A DNA stretch of 64,000 bases from an uncultured Nesterenkonia sp. (GTDB taxonomy: Bacteria; Actinomycetota; Actinomycetes; Actinomycetales; Micrococcaceae). The DNA is taken from contig CAMIAK010000001.1 of assembly GCA_946222885.1 (NCBI GenBank), forward strand, positions 62,001 to 126,000, written 5' to 3'. Below the pieces are notes generated by a model that made no database searches, was not told the DNA's origin, and saw only the letters and a program-made list of their open reading frames with translations. Both the position numbers and the translations under genes were made by a program. Positions 55,275 to 62,981 of this stretch are shown here, piece by piece. The first letter of the stretch is position 1; the number at the start of each line of letters is the position of its first letter.

Positions 55275-55784
55275 ATGGAAGCATCACGGCTGGTTGAAGA
55301 GTCGATGACTGCCGCCCGGATCGGGCAGGTGGAGCTGGCCTATGCGCTGAACGTCTCTCAGGCGGCGGTGAGTCAATGGCTGCGGGGCAAGAGGGAACCC
55401 TCTGCTGAGATCCGGGACAGGCTGGAACGATCTCTGCGGGTGATTCCTCAGAAGGTGGAAGCGGGCCCGTGGATTCAGCCCATCATCCTTCCGGGTGCGC
55501 TCTGGAGAGAGTCGGCGTTCTCGCCCCGCGGTGAGTTCATCCTGCCTGAGCACATCAACTGGACCGGAACGCGGAGGCAGCGGACCTTCGATGCGCGGAA
55601 GCTGAACCATCTGCTCTACGCCTACACCTTGGTCATCACCAACGGAGAAGCCAGCGATTTCGCCCGGTGGATCGATCCCGAGATTCTGCGAGCTCACTTC
55701 GATGAGATCCGCTGGAGCCGCGGCTGGAAAGAAGCATGGAGCAGGAAGCTGGAGGAGCTGGAGGCGACGCTTGCCGCTGTCTAA
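55275..55784 (+). CDS. HTH-domain antitoxin-like protein of an AbiE-type pair
   Basis: 169 residues: an N-terminal XRE-like HTH (about 15-55: QVELAYALNVSQAAVSQWLRGKREPSAEIRDRL) and a C-terminal region of unknown fold. TATACT at 55262-55267 is an excellent -10 box 7 bases before the ATG. The gene overlaps a nucleotidyltransferase-toxin gene by 14 bases, the classical order of antitoxin before toxin. Base composition is less GC-rich than the neighbours, suggesting acquisition by transfer. Confidence 0.78.
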   Translation: MEASRLVEESMTAARIGQVELAYALNVSQAAVSQWLRGKREPSAEIRDRLERSLRVIPQKVEAGPWIQPIILPGALWRESAFSPRGEFILPEHINWTGTRRQRTFDARKLNHLLYAYTLVITNGEASDFARWIDPEILRAHFDEIRWSRGWKEAWSRKLEELEATLAAV

Positions 55785-56451
55785 GGAGCAACAGGCTGTA
55801 GCGAGCATCGTCCTGGGGGCAAGCCAGGGAAGACTCGCCCTGGCAGGCGGTGCGGCTCTGATATTCCACGGGGTCACCGACCGGATGACCAAGGACCTCG
55901 ACACGTTCGCAGGAGACCACAGCACCTCCATCCCTGAGGTCAGCGCTGCGGTGGTTCAGAGCTTGAAGGCCAGCGGATACATGATCGATGATCGGACTCC
56001 TGAAGGGGCAGAGGAGCATATCAGGAAGCTCTTCGTCTCCAAGCCCTCGAAGAAGGTAGGCAGGCCCCCTGAGACGGTTCAGGTCGACATCGGCAAAGAC
56101 TTCCATTCGTCGCCTCCGGTGGGAACGAGGCTCGGTCCGACGCTGAACCTGCTGGACCTGGCCGCGAACAAGCTGCTGGCAGCACGTGATCGCGTTGCAC
56201 CACGAGACGCCGACGACATAGCCCGCCTTGCTGTTCGGTTCGAGTTCTCGGAGATGTTCAGCCAAGCGTGCAGCAAAGAGCCCGACCCGCTGCCGCGGGA
56301 GCTCTGGGCCGAAGGTTTCCGGCGAGTGGCGGAGGAGGACCCAGACTTCTTCCCCGATCCAGCCTCAGCACCTGAGGTGAAGGAATACATGCGTGGACTG
56401 GCGGATCACCTGGACACTGGAGCTCCTGTTCCGCAGTCTCCCTACGTGTGA
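55771..56451 (+). CDS. nucleotidyltransferase AbiEii/AbiGii toxin-family protein
   Basis: About 226 residues. The nucleotidyltransferase motif is LALAGGAALIFHGVTDRMTKDLDTF (GG at 27-28, D42 and D44), followed by LNLLDLAANKLLAARDRVAPRDADDIARL, the second conserved block of DUF1814 (AbiEii) proteins, which modify tRNA ends or otherwise stop growth under phage attack. I start at TTG 55771, which follows GGAGG and overlaps the antitoxin stop; an upstream ATG at 55702 would put 23 unrelated residues in front. Composition again lower in GC. Confidence 0.82.
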   Translation: MPLSKEQQAVASIVLGASQGRLALAGGAALIFHGVTDRMTKDLDTFAGDHSTSIPEVSAAVVQSLKASGYMIDDRTPEGAEEHIRKLFVSKPSKKVGRPPETVQVDIGKDFHSSPPVGTRLGPTLNLLDLAANKLLAARDRVAPRDADDIARLAVRFEFSEMFSQACSKEPDPLPRELWAEGFRRVAEEDPDFFPDPASAPEVKEYMRGLADHLDTGAPVPQSPYV

Positions 56452-56495
56452 CCATAGCGGCGGGCCAGATCCCAGCGGTCCGGCAGGCACATAAG

Positions 56496-56523
56496 GAGTG
56501 GGCACCCTTTGGTGTTCTGAGGA
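56496..56523. repeat. decayed half-copy of the 71-bp palindromic element
   Basis: GAGTGGGCACCCTTTGGTGT plus TCTGAGG resembles the reverse complement of the right arm of the nnr copy (GTGGGCACTTTGTGGCGTTCTGAG) with few changes. No matching partner arm follows, so only one half is left. Confidence 0.6.
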
Positions 56524-56597
56524 AAAGGCCGCTGCTGAGTCGGCCGGCGGCACGATGCGCCTTCCTAAGAGGCACGCAGCACCGGGGCGCCGCCGTC

Positions 56598-56741
56598 GTG
56601 TGGGCGGAGCTGTATCTGCTTCTTCTGGGATCCTCTGTGATGGTGATGCTCATCGGGTGCGGCGTCGCGGTGCGTCGCGCGCTGGTCGCCGCCGCCGATA
56701 CGGTGGAGGGGCGAAGGCGAGACCACGACTCCATGAGGTGA
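56598..56741 (+). CDS. small single-pass membrane protein
   Basis: 47 residues from GTG 56598: one hydrophobic helix (LYLLLLGSSVMVMLIGCGVA) and a basic tail ending RRRDHDS. Start is uncertain; the open frame reaches up to 56448. It precedes two more small membrane proteins. Function unknown. Confidence 0.45.
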   Translation: MWAELYLLLLGSSVMVMLIGCGVAVRRALVAAADTVEGRRRDHDSMR

Positions 56742-56746
56742 GATGT

Positions 56747-57022
56747 ATGGGCGGAGAGCCCAGGGACACTACGGTGAGGAATGTCTGGGTAGGCGCGGCC
56801 GTGTGTCTGCTCGCCGGAATCCTGGTCTCGACGGTGCTGCCCTCGATGATGCAGCAGGCGCTGAGCGGCCCTCAGGGCCCTGATGCAGATGCCTACAGAT
56901 GGGCTGTCACCGCGTCTCAGATCCTCTCGATGGCGCTCTTCCCCTTCGCCGCCGTGCTGGCCGGCGTCGGGATCATCCTCGGGTGGATGCGCAAGAACCT
57001 GCGGAAGGCTCCGCGGGCATGA
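56747..57022 (+). CDS. small membrane protein, unknown function
   Basis: 91 residues with two hydrophobic segments (about 14-33, VWVGAAVCLLAGILVSTVLP, and 59-81, ILSMALFPFAAVLAGVGIILGW). ATG 56747 has GAGGTGAG 4 bases upstream. It overlaps the next small gene by four bases, so the two are coupled. No family recognised. Confidence 0.68.
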   Translation: MGGEPRDTTVRNVWVGAAVCLLAGILVSTVLPSMMQQALSGPQGPDADAYRWAVTASQILSMALFPFAAVLAGVGIILGWMRKNLRKAPRA

Positions 57023-57222
57023 TGCGCGACAGAGGGCCGCGGGCGGTCATGGGCGGGGTCATCTCTACTATGGTGCTGCTCATCGTCCTGGAGCTGTTCC
57101 GGGGTGAGTTCCGGCCCATGAGTCTGCTGGTCGCGATCATGGTGGTGGGCATCTTCTACCTGGGCCTGAGCGCGTGGAGCGCCTTCGCGCGGAAGGACCG
57201 CCCGGACGGTGAGGACAGCTGA
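57019..57222 (+). CDS. small membrane protein, unknown function
   Basis: 67 residues with two hydrophobic segments (about 11-26 and 34-55) and a polar end KDRPDGEDS. ATG 57019 overlaps the stop of the upstream gene. Not recognised. Confidence 0.65.
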   Translation: MMRDRGPRAVMGGVISTMVLLIVLELFRGEFRPMSLLVAIMVVGIFYLGLSAWSAFARKDRPDGEDS

Positions 57223-57232
57223 GAGTCTATTC

Positions 57233-57296
57233 CTCTACCCGGTCAGCGACATCTCACACGGCACAGCGGCGCAGAGATGTCGCTGACCGGGTAGAG
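57233..57296. repeat. 64-bp palindrome with perfect 21-bp core arms
   Basis: CTACCCGGTCAGCGACATCTC (one base beyond twenty, split here as CTACCCGGTCAG and CGACATCTC) at 57235-57255 is exactly complementary to 57274-57294, with an 18-base centre; two more pairs extend it to 57233-57296. It lies between convergent genes and may be a two-way terminator or a further member of the palindromic family. Confidence 0.85.
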
Positions 57297-57315
57297 ATGT
57301 CCTGACAAGCAGCCC

Positions 57316-58137
57316 TCAGCGGCGCAGGCCGCCCTGCCACAGGGCGTCGAAGGGGGTGTTCCCGGCAACGCGCTGCCTGATGCCCTCGGTCACGAACTCC
57401 TTGGCGGTGCGTGCCGCCTCCAGCGGCGCCGCGCCCTTGGCCAGCTCGGCGGCGACGGCGGCAGCCAGGGAGCAGCCCGCCCCGGAGACCGCATGCTCGC
57501 CGATCTTCGGCGCGGAGAGCACCTCCAGGCCGTTCTCATCGACGAAGACGTCCACGGCGTCGGCACCCTCCAGGCGCACGCCGCCCTTGGCCAGCACCGC
57601 CGCTCCGGAGATGCGGTGGATCTCCTGGGCCGCGGCCTTCAGGTCCTCCAGGGACTCGACCTTCATGCCGGAGAGCTGCTCGGTCTCGAAGTGGTTCGGG
57701 GTCACGAAGGTCGCCTTCGGCAGCAGCTCCGCCTTCAGCGCATTGTCCGTGTCCAGCGCGTGCCCGGGCTCCTGTCCCTTGCAGATCAGCACCGGGTCCA
57801 GCACCAGGTTCTTCGGCCTGCGCTCCTCGAGGGCGGCGGAGACCGTGGAGATGGTCGCGGGGGAGCCCATCATGCCCAGCTTCACGGTGTCCAGAGCCTC
57901 GGCGTCGTAGTTGGCGAAGGTCGCCTCGATCTGGTCCGCGATGGTCTGGGCCTCCACCGGCACGAAGCGGTGGTTCCAGCCGTCCTTCGGGTCGAAGGAG
58001 ACGATGCAGGTCAGCGCGACGATGCCGAAGGTCCCCAGCTCCTGGAAGGTCTTCAGGTCCGCCTGTGCGCCCGCGCCGCCGGTCGCTTCGGAGCCGGCGA
58101 TGGTCAGGGTCATGGCGGGCTTGGGTGCATCAGTCAT
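57316..58137 (-). CDS. pdxK: pyridoxine/pyridoxal/pyridoxamine kinase (PdxK/ThiD-like)
   Basis: Phosphorylates B6 vitamers. The 273-residue ribokinase-fold protein begins TLTIAGSEATGGAGAQADLK, has ALTCIVSFDPKDGWNHRF and the anion hole HAVSGAGCSLAAAVAAELAKG. The Cys in GAGC in place of the usual catalytic Asp and the DPKDGWNH stretch match Gram-positive PdxK rather than HMP-phosphate kinase ThiD, though a dual role is possible. ATG 58137 has GAGGAGA upstream and overlaps the stop of the preceding gene. Confidence 0.88.
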   Translation of the reverse strand: MTDAPKPAMTLTIAGSEATGGAGAQADLKTFQELGTFGIVALTCIVSFDPKDGWNHRFVPVEAQTIADQIEATFANYDAEALDTVKLGMMGSPATISTVSAALEERRPKNLVLDPVLICKGQEPGHALDTDNALKAELLPKATFVTPNHFETEQLSGMKVESLEDLKAAAQEIHRISGAAVLAKGGVRLEGADAVDVFVDENGLEVLSAPKIGEHAVSGAGCSLAAAVAAELAKGAAPLEAARTAKEFVTEGIRQRVAGNTPFDALWQGGLRR

Positions 58138-58633
58138 TCTCAGTCTCCTCATCGGTGGTGCCCTCGGCGGAGGGGTCGTCGATCGTGGCGAACGGCTGGG
58201 CGACCCAGCGGCCCGCGCCCAGCAGGATGCCGGCGGGGAAGCCGACCAGCGGGATGAGCATGGGCATCAGCCCTGCGGTCCCGGCGAAGAGCATCACCGG
58301 GCCGTAGAGCAGGCCCACCGCCACATAGCCCAGCACATGCAGGGTTACGTTCATATGGTGCCGGTACAGCCGGTTCACCAGCAGGGTCCCGGGGATCCCG
58401 ACGCCGACGGCGGCCGCGGCGATCAGCGGGATCAGCGGAGTGAGGAAGCCGTCCTCGTCCAGCCCGGGCACGAAGGACAGGCCCAGTAGCAGGGCCCCCA
58501 TCACCGCGGTGGGGCCGAGCCAGGAGATCACCCAGCCGGTCAGGCCCAGCCGCAGCCGCGGTCTCGGGCCGGTCTCCTTCGCGCGGGCGGGACGGCGTCG
58601 CGCAGTGGTCTTCTCCGGAGCGGGGGTGGTCAT
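58130..58633 (-). CDS. membrane protein, unknown function
   Basis: 167 residues: basic N-terminus (RRRPARAK), four hydrophobic segments between about 35 and 140, and an acidic tail. ATG 58633 is 8 bases from TAGAAT on this strand, a leaderless-type start. Overlaps pdxK, so probably the first gene of a two-gene operon. Not recognised. Confidence 0.72.
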   Translation of the reverse strand: MTTPAPEKTTARRRPARAKETGPRPRLRLGLTGWVISWLGPTAVMGALLLGLSFVPGLDEDGFLTPLIPLIAAAAVGVGIPGTLLVNRLYRHHMNVTLHVLGYVAVGLLYGPVMLFAGTAGLMPMLIPLVGFPAGILLGAGRWVAQPFATIDDPSAEGTTDEETEND

Positions 58634-58710
58634 AGAGGTCGATTCTACCGCCGGCGGCAGGCCGCGGCCCAAGCGGCCCCGCGGCGTCCCGGACGGCCCC
58701 GCTCAGCGCC

Positions 58711-59250
58711 TCAGCCGAAGTGGCCCATATGGGCCAGAGCCTGCCGGATCAGCTGCTCCCGGCCGCCCACGAACTCCGCCTGGATCTCGGGGGACAGCGC
58801 CTGCTCCGGGGTGACCCAGCTGAGCTCCAGGGCGTCCTGGCGGGGCTGGCACTCTCCGGAGACCGGCACCACGTAGGCCAGCGAGACAGCATGCTGGCGG
58901 TCGTCCACCAGGCCGGTCTCGCTGGGGTAGGGGAAGTACTCGGCCACGGTGAAGGGCGCCGGCGAGGGCGGCAGCTGGGGCAGCGCCAGGGAGCCCAGGT
59001 CCTTCTCGATGTGGCGCAGCAGGGCCGCGCGGATCGTCTCCCGGTACATCACCCGGCCGGAGACCACGCTGCGGCAGAAGCGGCCGTCGTCGTCGGCGGT
59101 GTAGAGCAGGCCCAGCTCGGTCACATAGCCCAGCGAGTCCTGGCGGACCGGGATCGCCTCCACATAGAGCATCGGCAGGCGGCGCCGCGCCTCATAGAGG
59201 TCGTCCTCGTTCAGCCATCCCGGGTTCGGGTCAGGAGTGCGCACAGACAT
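58711..59250 (-). CDS. NUDIX hydrolase family protein (DUF4916)
   Basis: 179 residues. The sequence VEAIPVRQDSLGYVTELGLLYT, GRVMYRETIRAALLRHIEKDLG and YVVPVSGECQPRQDALELSWVTPEQA match the actinobacterial DUF4916 branch of Nudix proteins. The strict Nudix box GX5EX7REUXEEXGU is not complete (RETIRAALLRHIEKDLG), so hydrolase activity is uncertain. TAGCAT lies 6 bases before ATG 59250. Confidence 0.83.
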   Translation of the reverse strand: MSVRTPDPNPGWLNEDDLYEARRRLPMLYVEAIPVRQDSLGYVTELGLLYTADDDGRFCRSVVSGRVMYRETIRAALLRHIEKDLGSLALPQLPPSPAPFTVAEYFPYPSETGLVDDRQHAVSLAYVVPVSGECQPRQDALELSWVTPEQALSPEIQAEFVGGREQLIRQALAHMGHFG

Positions 59251-59315
59251 GACCCCATGCTAGCCCGACGCCGGCCCTCGGGGCCTCAGCCCTGTGCAGC
59301 TCAGAGCTGCACCGC

Positions 59316-59636
59316 TCAGCCCTGTGCCCGGGTGACGGCGGCGGAGATCGCCTGGTCCTTGTCTCCGGCGATGACCGTCTCGAAGCGCCGGGAGGGGACC
59401 ACCACGCGCCACTGCCCGCCGCGGACCGGGGCGATGAACGCAGAGCCGTGGTCGGTGTGGCGCAGCGTCTCTGCCTTGAAGGAGCGGGCTCGGATCTTGC
59501 CGACGACGCCTGCCGGCGCCTGGGTCCAGCCGGGGAACCAGCTCAGCGGCTGCTGTCCGGCCAGGCTGAGCGCCCCGGAGGTGAGGGCGTAGATCCCCAC
59601 GGCCAGTACGACTTTCGCGGTGAGGAGCCAGAGCAT
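59316..59636 (-). CDS. small membrane-anchored protein, unknown function
   Basis: 106 residues: N-terminal TM helix (WLLTAKVVLAVGIYALTSGA), then a soluble part ending with RWRVVV-like strands (GQWRVVVPSRRFETVIAGD). ATG 59636 is 7 bases after TAGACT on this strand. Not recognised. Confidence 0.65.
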   Translation of the reverse strand: MLWLLTAKVVLAVGIYALTSGALSLAGQQPLSWFPGWTQAPAGVVGKIRARSFKAETLRHTDHGSAFIAPVRGGQWRVVVPSRRFETVIAGDKDQAISAAVTRAQG

Positions 59637-59704
59637 GGCAGCCAGTCTACTGATCCGCGCCGGGCCGGAGCGGCGGATGTCGCCGGGGCACAGGATGCCC
59701 CGGT

Positions 59705-61255
59705 TCAGATGATGTCTTCGACCGGCCGGCCCATCGCCGCGCGGCGCTCGGCGTGGTTGATCCGGTGCCGGCGCGACTCGGTGGCCAGGATGACGATGAA
59801 CGCACCCATGGCCGCCCCGATCGCGACGCCGACCGAGGTCAGGTCGGAGAGCAGGCGGGGGAAGATCAGCCAGAACATCCCCCAGCCCAGGCCGAGGGCG
59901 ATGGTGATGCGGCCGCGCTCGGTCATGGAGTAGAAGGCGCCCACCCAGATGCACAGAAGCAGGCCGATCAGCGCCCACAGCAGCGCGGGGATGCCGGGGA
60001 TGCGGATGCCGAGCGCGGTCAGCCAGACCGAGATCGAGGACATCGCCAGCACCAGTGCCCAGCCGGCGAACAGTCCGGCGGTGGCGTCGGTGAGCCGCCG
60101 CTCGGTGATGCTGCGGGCAGTGTGGAAGTTGAACTGCCGGACCGCGTCCATCAGGGCCAGCGCCATGGCCAGGGCGGCCAGCACCGCCAGGGTCAGCAGC
60201 TCGGCGTAGACCGCGGCGGTCCAGCCCAGCATCAGCAGGGAGGCCAGGCCGATGCGCCAGCCGGAGCGCTGCTGCCGGGGCGTGGACTTCTGGGACGCCT
60301 GCCATTGGAAGACGGTGTGGGCGATGATCGCCGAGACCACCACAGGCCACAGCCAGAAGAAGTTCGCATCCGGCGAGAGCAGGGCGTTCTCCCCGGAGTA
60401 CCAGCCCTCCAGGACCTGCTCCAGGGCCCCGCCGCCGAGGATCGCCGGCGTGCCGAAGGCGCCGAACATCCACAGCAGGGAGACGAAGGAGGCCGCGGCT
60501 CCCACGGTCACGAAGATCTGGCGGTGGAAGTCGCTCTTCTGGGCCGGCGGGTCCGGGTCCCGGGAGGGCAGGTTGTAGGGCGGGATGTAGGTGTAGAGGT
60601 CATCCTCCTCATCCCCCTCGCCCTCCTGGACGGGCACCGCCGCCGGAGTGGTGGCCGCCTCGATGGCGGAGGCCTTCTCCAGGATGATCTCCCGGCGCCG
60701 GTCGGCGTCGGTGTCCGGGCGCACGCGGCCTGAGCGCGGAGCGTCCGCGTCCCAGGGCATCGGACGGGAGTCCCGGGCGCTGCGGGAGCGCGGCGCCGGA
60801 GCAGGGGCGGGGTCTGCGGGGGTGTCCTCGCCTGCGGCGTCTTCGCCTGCGGCGAGGTCACCGATGGGCAGGCTCACCCAGTTGCGCTGGGGGCGCTTCT
60901 CCGGCGGGGGAGGCTTGGGCAGGGAGAGCTTCGGTGCGGCGTCGGCGCCGTCCGGCTTCTCCTGGTCCGGCCCCTCGTCCGGGGAGCCGGCGTCGTCGTC
61001 CTCATCCCGGACAGGGGGGAGCACCTGGGTCTTCTCAGCGTCGTCCTCCTGCGGATCCTCCTCCGGGACAGCAGCCGTGCTGTCCTCAGAGGCAGAGTCC
61101 CCGGACGCAGCATCCTCCGGCCCAGGCGTCTCGGATGCCTCGGCCTGGACGGAGTCCTCCCCGGAAGCGGAGTCGGCAGGAGCGTCGGCGGAGATGTCCT
61201 CCGCAGGGGCAGGCTCATCAGCCGACGATGACTTCTCAGCCGGCTTCTCGCTCAA
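59705..61255 (-). CDS. multi-pass membrane protein with long acidic N-terminus
   Basis: 516 residues. Residues 1-225 are acidic, Pro/Ala/Ser-rich and probably disordered (many ED runs, KPPPPEKRPQ). Seven to eight TM segments follow from about 245 to 500 (SFVSLLWMFGAFG, WLWPVVVSAIIAHTVF, TAAVYAELLTLAVLAALAMAL, IPALLWALIGLLLCIWVGAFY). ATG 61255 overlaps the DedA gene, so it is the third gene of an RluA-DedA operon. No known domain recognised. Confidence 0.75.
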   Translation of the reverse strand: MSEKPAEKSSSADEPAPAEDISADAPADSASGEDSVQAEASETPGPEDAASGDSASEDSTAAVPEEDPQEDDAEKTQVLPPVRDEDDDAGSPDEGPDQEKPDGADAAPKLSLPKPPPPEKRPQRNWVSLPIGDLAAGEDAAGEDTPADPAPAPAPRSRSARDSRPMPWDADAPRSGRVRPDTDADRRREIILEKASAIEAATTPAAVPVQEGEGDEEDDLYTYIPPYNLPSRDPDPPAQKSDFHRQIFVTVGAAASFVSLLWMFGAFGTPAILGGGALEQVLEGWYSGENALLSPDANFFWLWPVVVSAIIAHTVFQWQASQKSTPRQQRSGWRIGLASLLMLGWTAAVYAELLTLAVLAALAMALALMDAVRQFNFHTARSITERRLTDATAGLFAGWALVLAMSSISVWLTALGIRIPGIPALLWALIGLLLCIWVGAFYSMTERGRITIALGLGWGMFWLIFPRLLSDLTSVGVAIGAAMGAFIVILATESRRHRINHAERRAAMGRPVEDII

Positions 61256-61908
61256 GTCCTACGCTCCCTCTGCGGATCGGTGGGGGTTCGCCTACGCCGC
61301 ACGCGGGCGGCGATCATCGCGATGATCAACCCCACTAGGGTACCCATAACGACTGCCGCAGCCGTGCTCGCCCACGGGGGGAGCCCGGTAGTTGTTCCCG
61401 TAATGTAACCTAATCCGACCAGCCACAGGGTCCAGATCACAGCGCCCGCCACGGCCAGCGGAACCAGCCCCTGCCAGCGCAGCCGCATCATGCCGGCGGT
61501 GGCCATCGACGCCGACCTCCCGCCCGGTATCCCGCGGATCAGCAGCAGCCCAGCCCAGGTGGAGGCGCCCCCGGCCCGGATGGTCACCCGCAGCATCTTC
61601 CGGTGCAGCCGCCGTCCCCACCGCCAGCGGTAGAGCACCCGGATGAACTGGTAGCGGAACAGCGCGTAGACCCCCAGGTCCCCGGCCAGGCAGCCGAGGA
61701 AGGTCACCGCCAGCACGGTGCCCAGCGGGATGATGCCGTCGGCGGCCATAGTGCCGGAGGCGATCACCATCACCTCGGAGGGGAAGGGCGGGACGAAGGC
61801 GGTGAAGGCCACCGCCACCGCCAGGGCGAGGAAGTACCAGAAGCCCCAGCTCTCATACAGCGAGGCGTCGCCCAGGCTGTCCATGGTCACCGCGAGGCCG
61901 GCGCTCAT
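61252..61908 (-). CDS. DedA-family membrane protein
   Basis: 218 residues. Typical VTT/SNARE-associated features: FVPPFPSEVMVIASGTMA (DedA E/P motif), FLGCLAGDLGVYALFR, and LLLIRGIPGGRSASMATAGMMRLRW in place of the canonical FxRFxPGxR segment. Related proteins move undecaprenyl phosphate or lipids across the membrane. It overlaps both neighbours by four bases. Confidence 0.87.
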   Translation of the reverse strand: MSAGLAVTMDSLGDASLYESWGFWYFLALAVAVAFTAFVPPFPSEVMVIASGTMAADGIIPLGTVLAVTFLGCLAGDLGVYALFRYQFIRVLYRWRWGRRLHRKMLRVTIRAGGASTWAGLLLIRGIPGGRSASMATAGMMRLRWQGLVPLAVAGAVIWTLWLVGLGYITGTTTGLPPWASTAAAVVMGTLVGLIIAMIAARVRRRRTPTDPQRERRT

Positions 61909-62927
61909 CGGGGCACCTCCTGCAGCTCCCGCCGCGAGGTGAAGCTCCGCGGACGTCCGGTGAGCGGGTCGGTGAAGCTCAGGGTCTTCGCCAGCAGCTG
62001 CAGCGGGGCGCCGAAGTCGTCCGGGACGTCCTCGAGCAGCTCCGGGTAGAACCGGTCGTGCATGATCCCCAGCCCCAGCAGCGCCATATGGATGCGCAGC
62101 TGGTGGGTCTTGCCGGTGTGCGGGGTCAGCCGGAAGCGCCCGACGCCGGCCCCCGCCGCATTGCTTCTGGCTTCCAGCAGCTCCACGAAGGAGGAGGAGT
62201 TGGCGCCGGGGATCGGCTCGGTGCGCCGCCGCCCCTTCTTCGGCGCCCTCCGGTCATGGGGACGCCGTCCGGAGTCGGCGACGTCGTAGGCCACCTGCTC
62301 GGAGACCACCACGCCCTTGGTCTTGTGGATGCGGCTGCGCACGCTCAGCGGGAAGCGGGCGGCCAGCGTCTGAGGATCCGTTCCGGCCGGCAGCGCGCTG
62401 ACGCATTCATAGGACTTGGAGACCGCCCGGTCCTCGAAGAGCAGCTGGTAGGCCCCCCGGGTGGCCGGCTCCTTGGAGAGCAGTACGACGCCGGCGGTCC
62501 CACGGTCCAGCCGGTGGATGGGGACCAGGTCCGGCAGGTCCAGCCGGTTGCGCAGCCGGACCAGCAGCGACTCCTGCACGTACCTCCCGGCGGGGGTGGT
62601 CGGCAGGAAGTGGGGCTTGTCCACGGCGATCAGGTGGTCATCCTCATGGATGATCTCCTCGGTGACCGGCAGCGGGGTCTCCTCCCCGGCGGAGCGGTAG
62701 TACCAGAGGAACTCCACCGCGCCCAGGGGCGTGGAGGTGCTCAGCGGTGCGCCGTCGGCGTCGACGACCTCGCCCTGCCGGAAGCGCTCGGTGATGCCGC
62801 CGTGGTCGATGTGCCCGAACCTCTCCAGGACATAGTCGTGCACCGTCTCCCAGGGCCCGGCCAGGGGCAGGCGCAGACGGGTGGCGTTGACCCCGTTGCG
62901 CACCGGGAGGGGAGATCGCTGAGACAT
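61905..62927 (-). CDS. RluA-family pseudouridine synthase
   Basis: 340 residues; catalytic motif IHRLDRGTAGVVLLSK (D141), KPHFLPTTPAGRY loop and HTGKTHQLRIHMALLGLGI near the end. It isomerises uridine in 23S rRNA or tRNA. An Arg/Lys-rich insert (RRPHDRRAPKKGRRR) at about 223-237 is unusual and may aid RNA binding. TAGGCT lies 7 bases before ATG 62927. Confidence 0.92.
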   Translation of the reverse strand: MSQRSPLPVRNGVNATRLRLPLAGPWETVHDYVLERFGHIDHGGITERFRQGEVVDADGAPLSTSTPLGAVEFLWYYRSAGEETPLPVTEEIIHEDDHLIAVDKPHFLPTTPAGRYVQESLLVRLRNRLDLPDLVPIHRLDRGTAGVVLLSKEPATRGAYQLLFEDRAVSKSYECVSALPAGTDPQTLAARFPLSVRSRIHKTKGVVVSEQVAYDVADSGRRPHDRRAPKKGRRRTEPIPGANSSSFVELLEARSNAAGAGVGRFRLTPHTGKTHQLRIHMALLGLGIMHDRFYPELLEDVPDDFGAPLQLLAKTLSFTDPLTGRPRSFTSRRELQEVPR

Positions 62928-62981
62928 CAGCCTCAGCCTATCGGGGCAGGGACGGCCGGCAGATCCCCTCTGAGGATGACA

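Noticed and set aside
57316..58137. ThiD (HMP-phosphate kinase) as the only call
   Set aside because: GAGC and DPKDGWNH favour the pyridoxine-kinase branch, and no thiamine gene is nearby.
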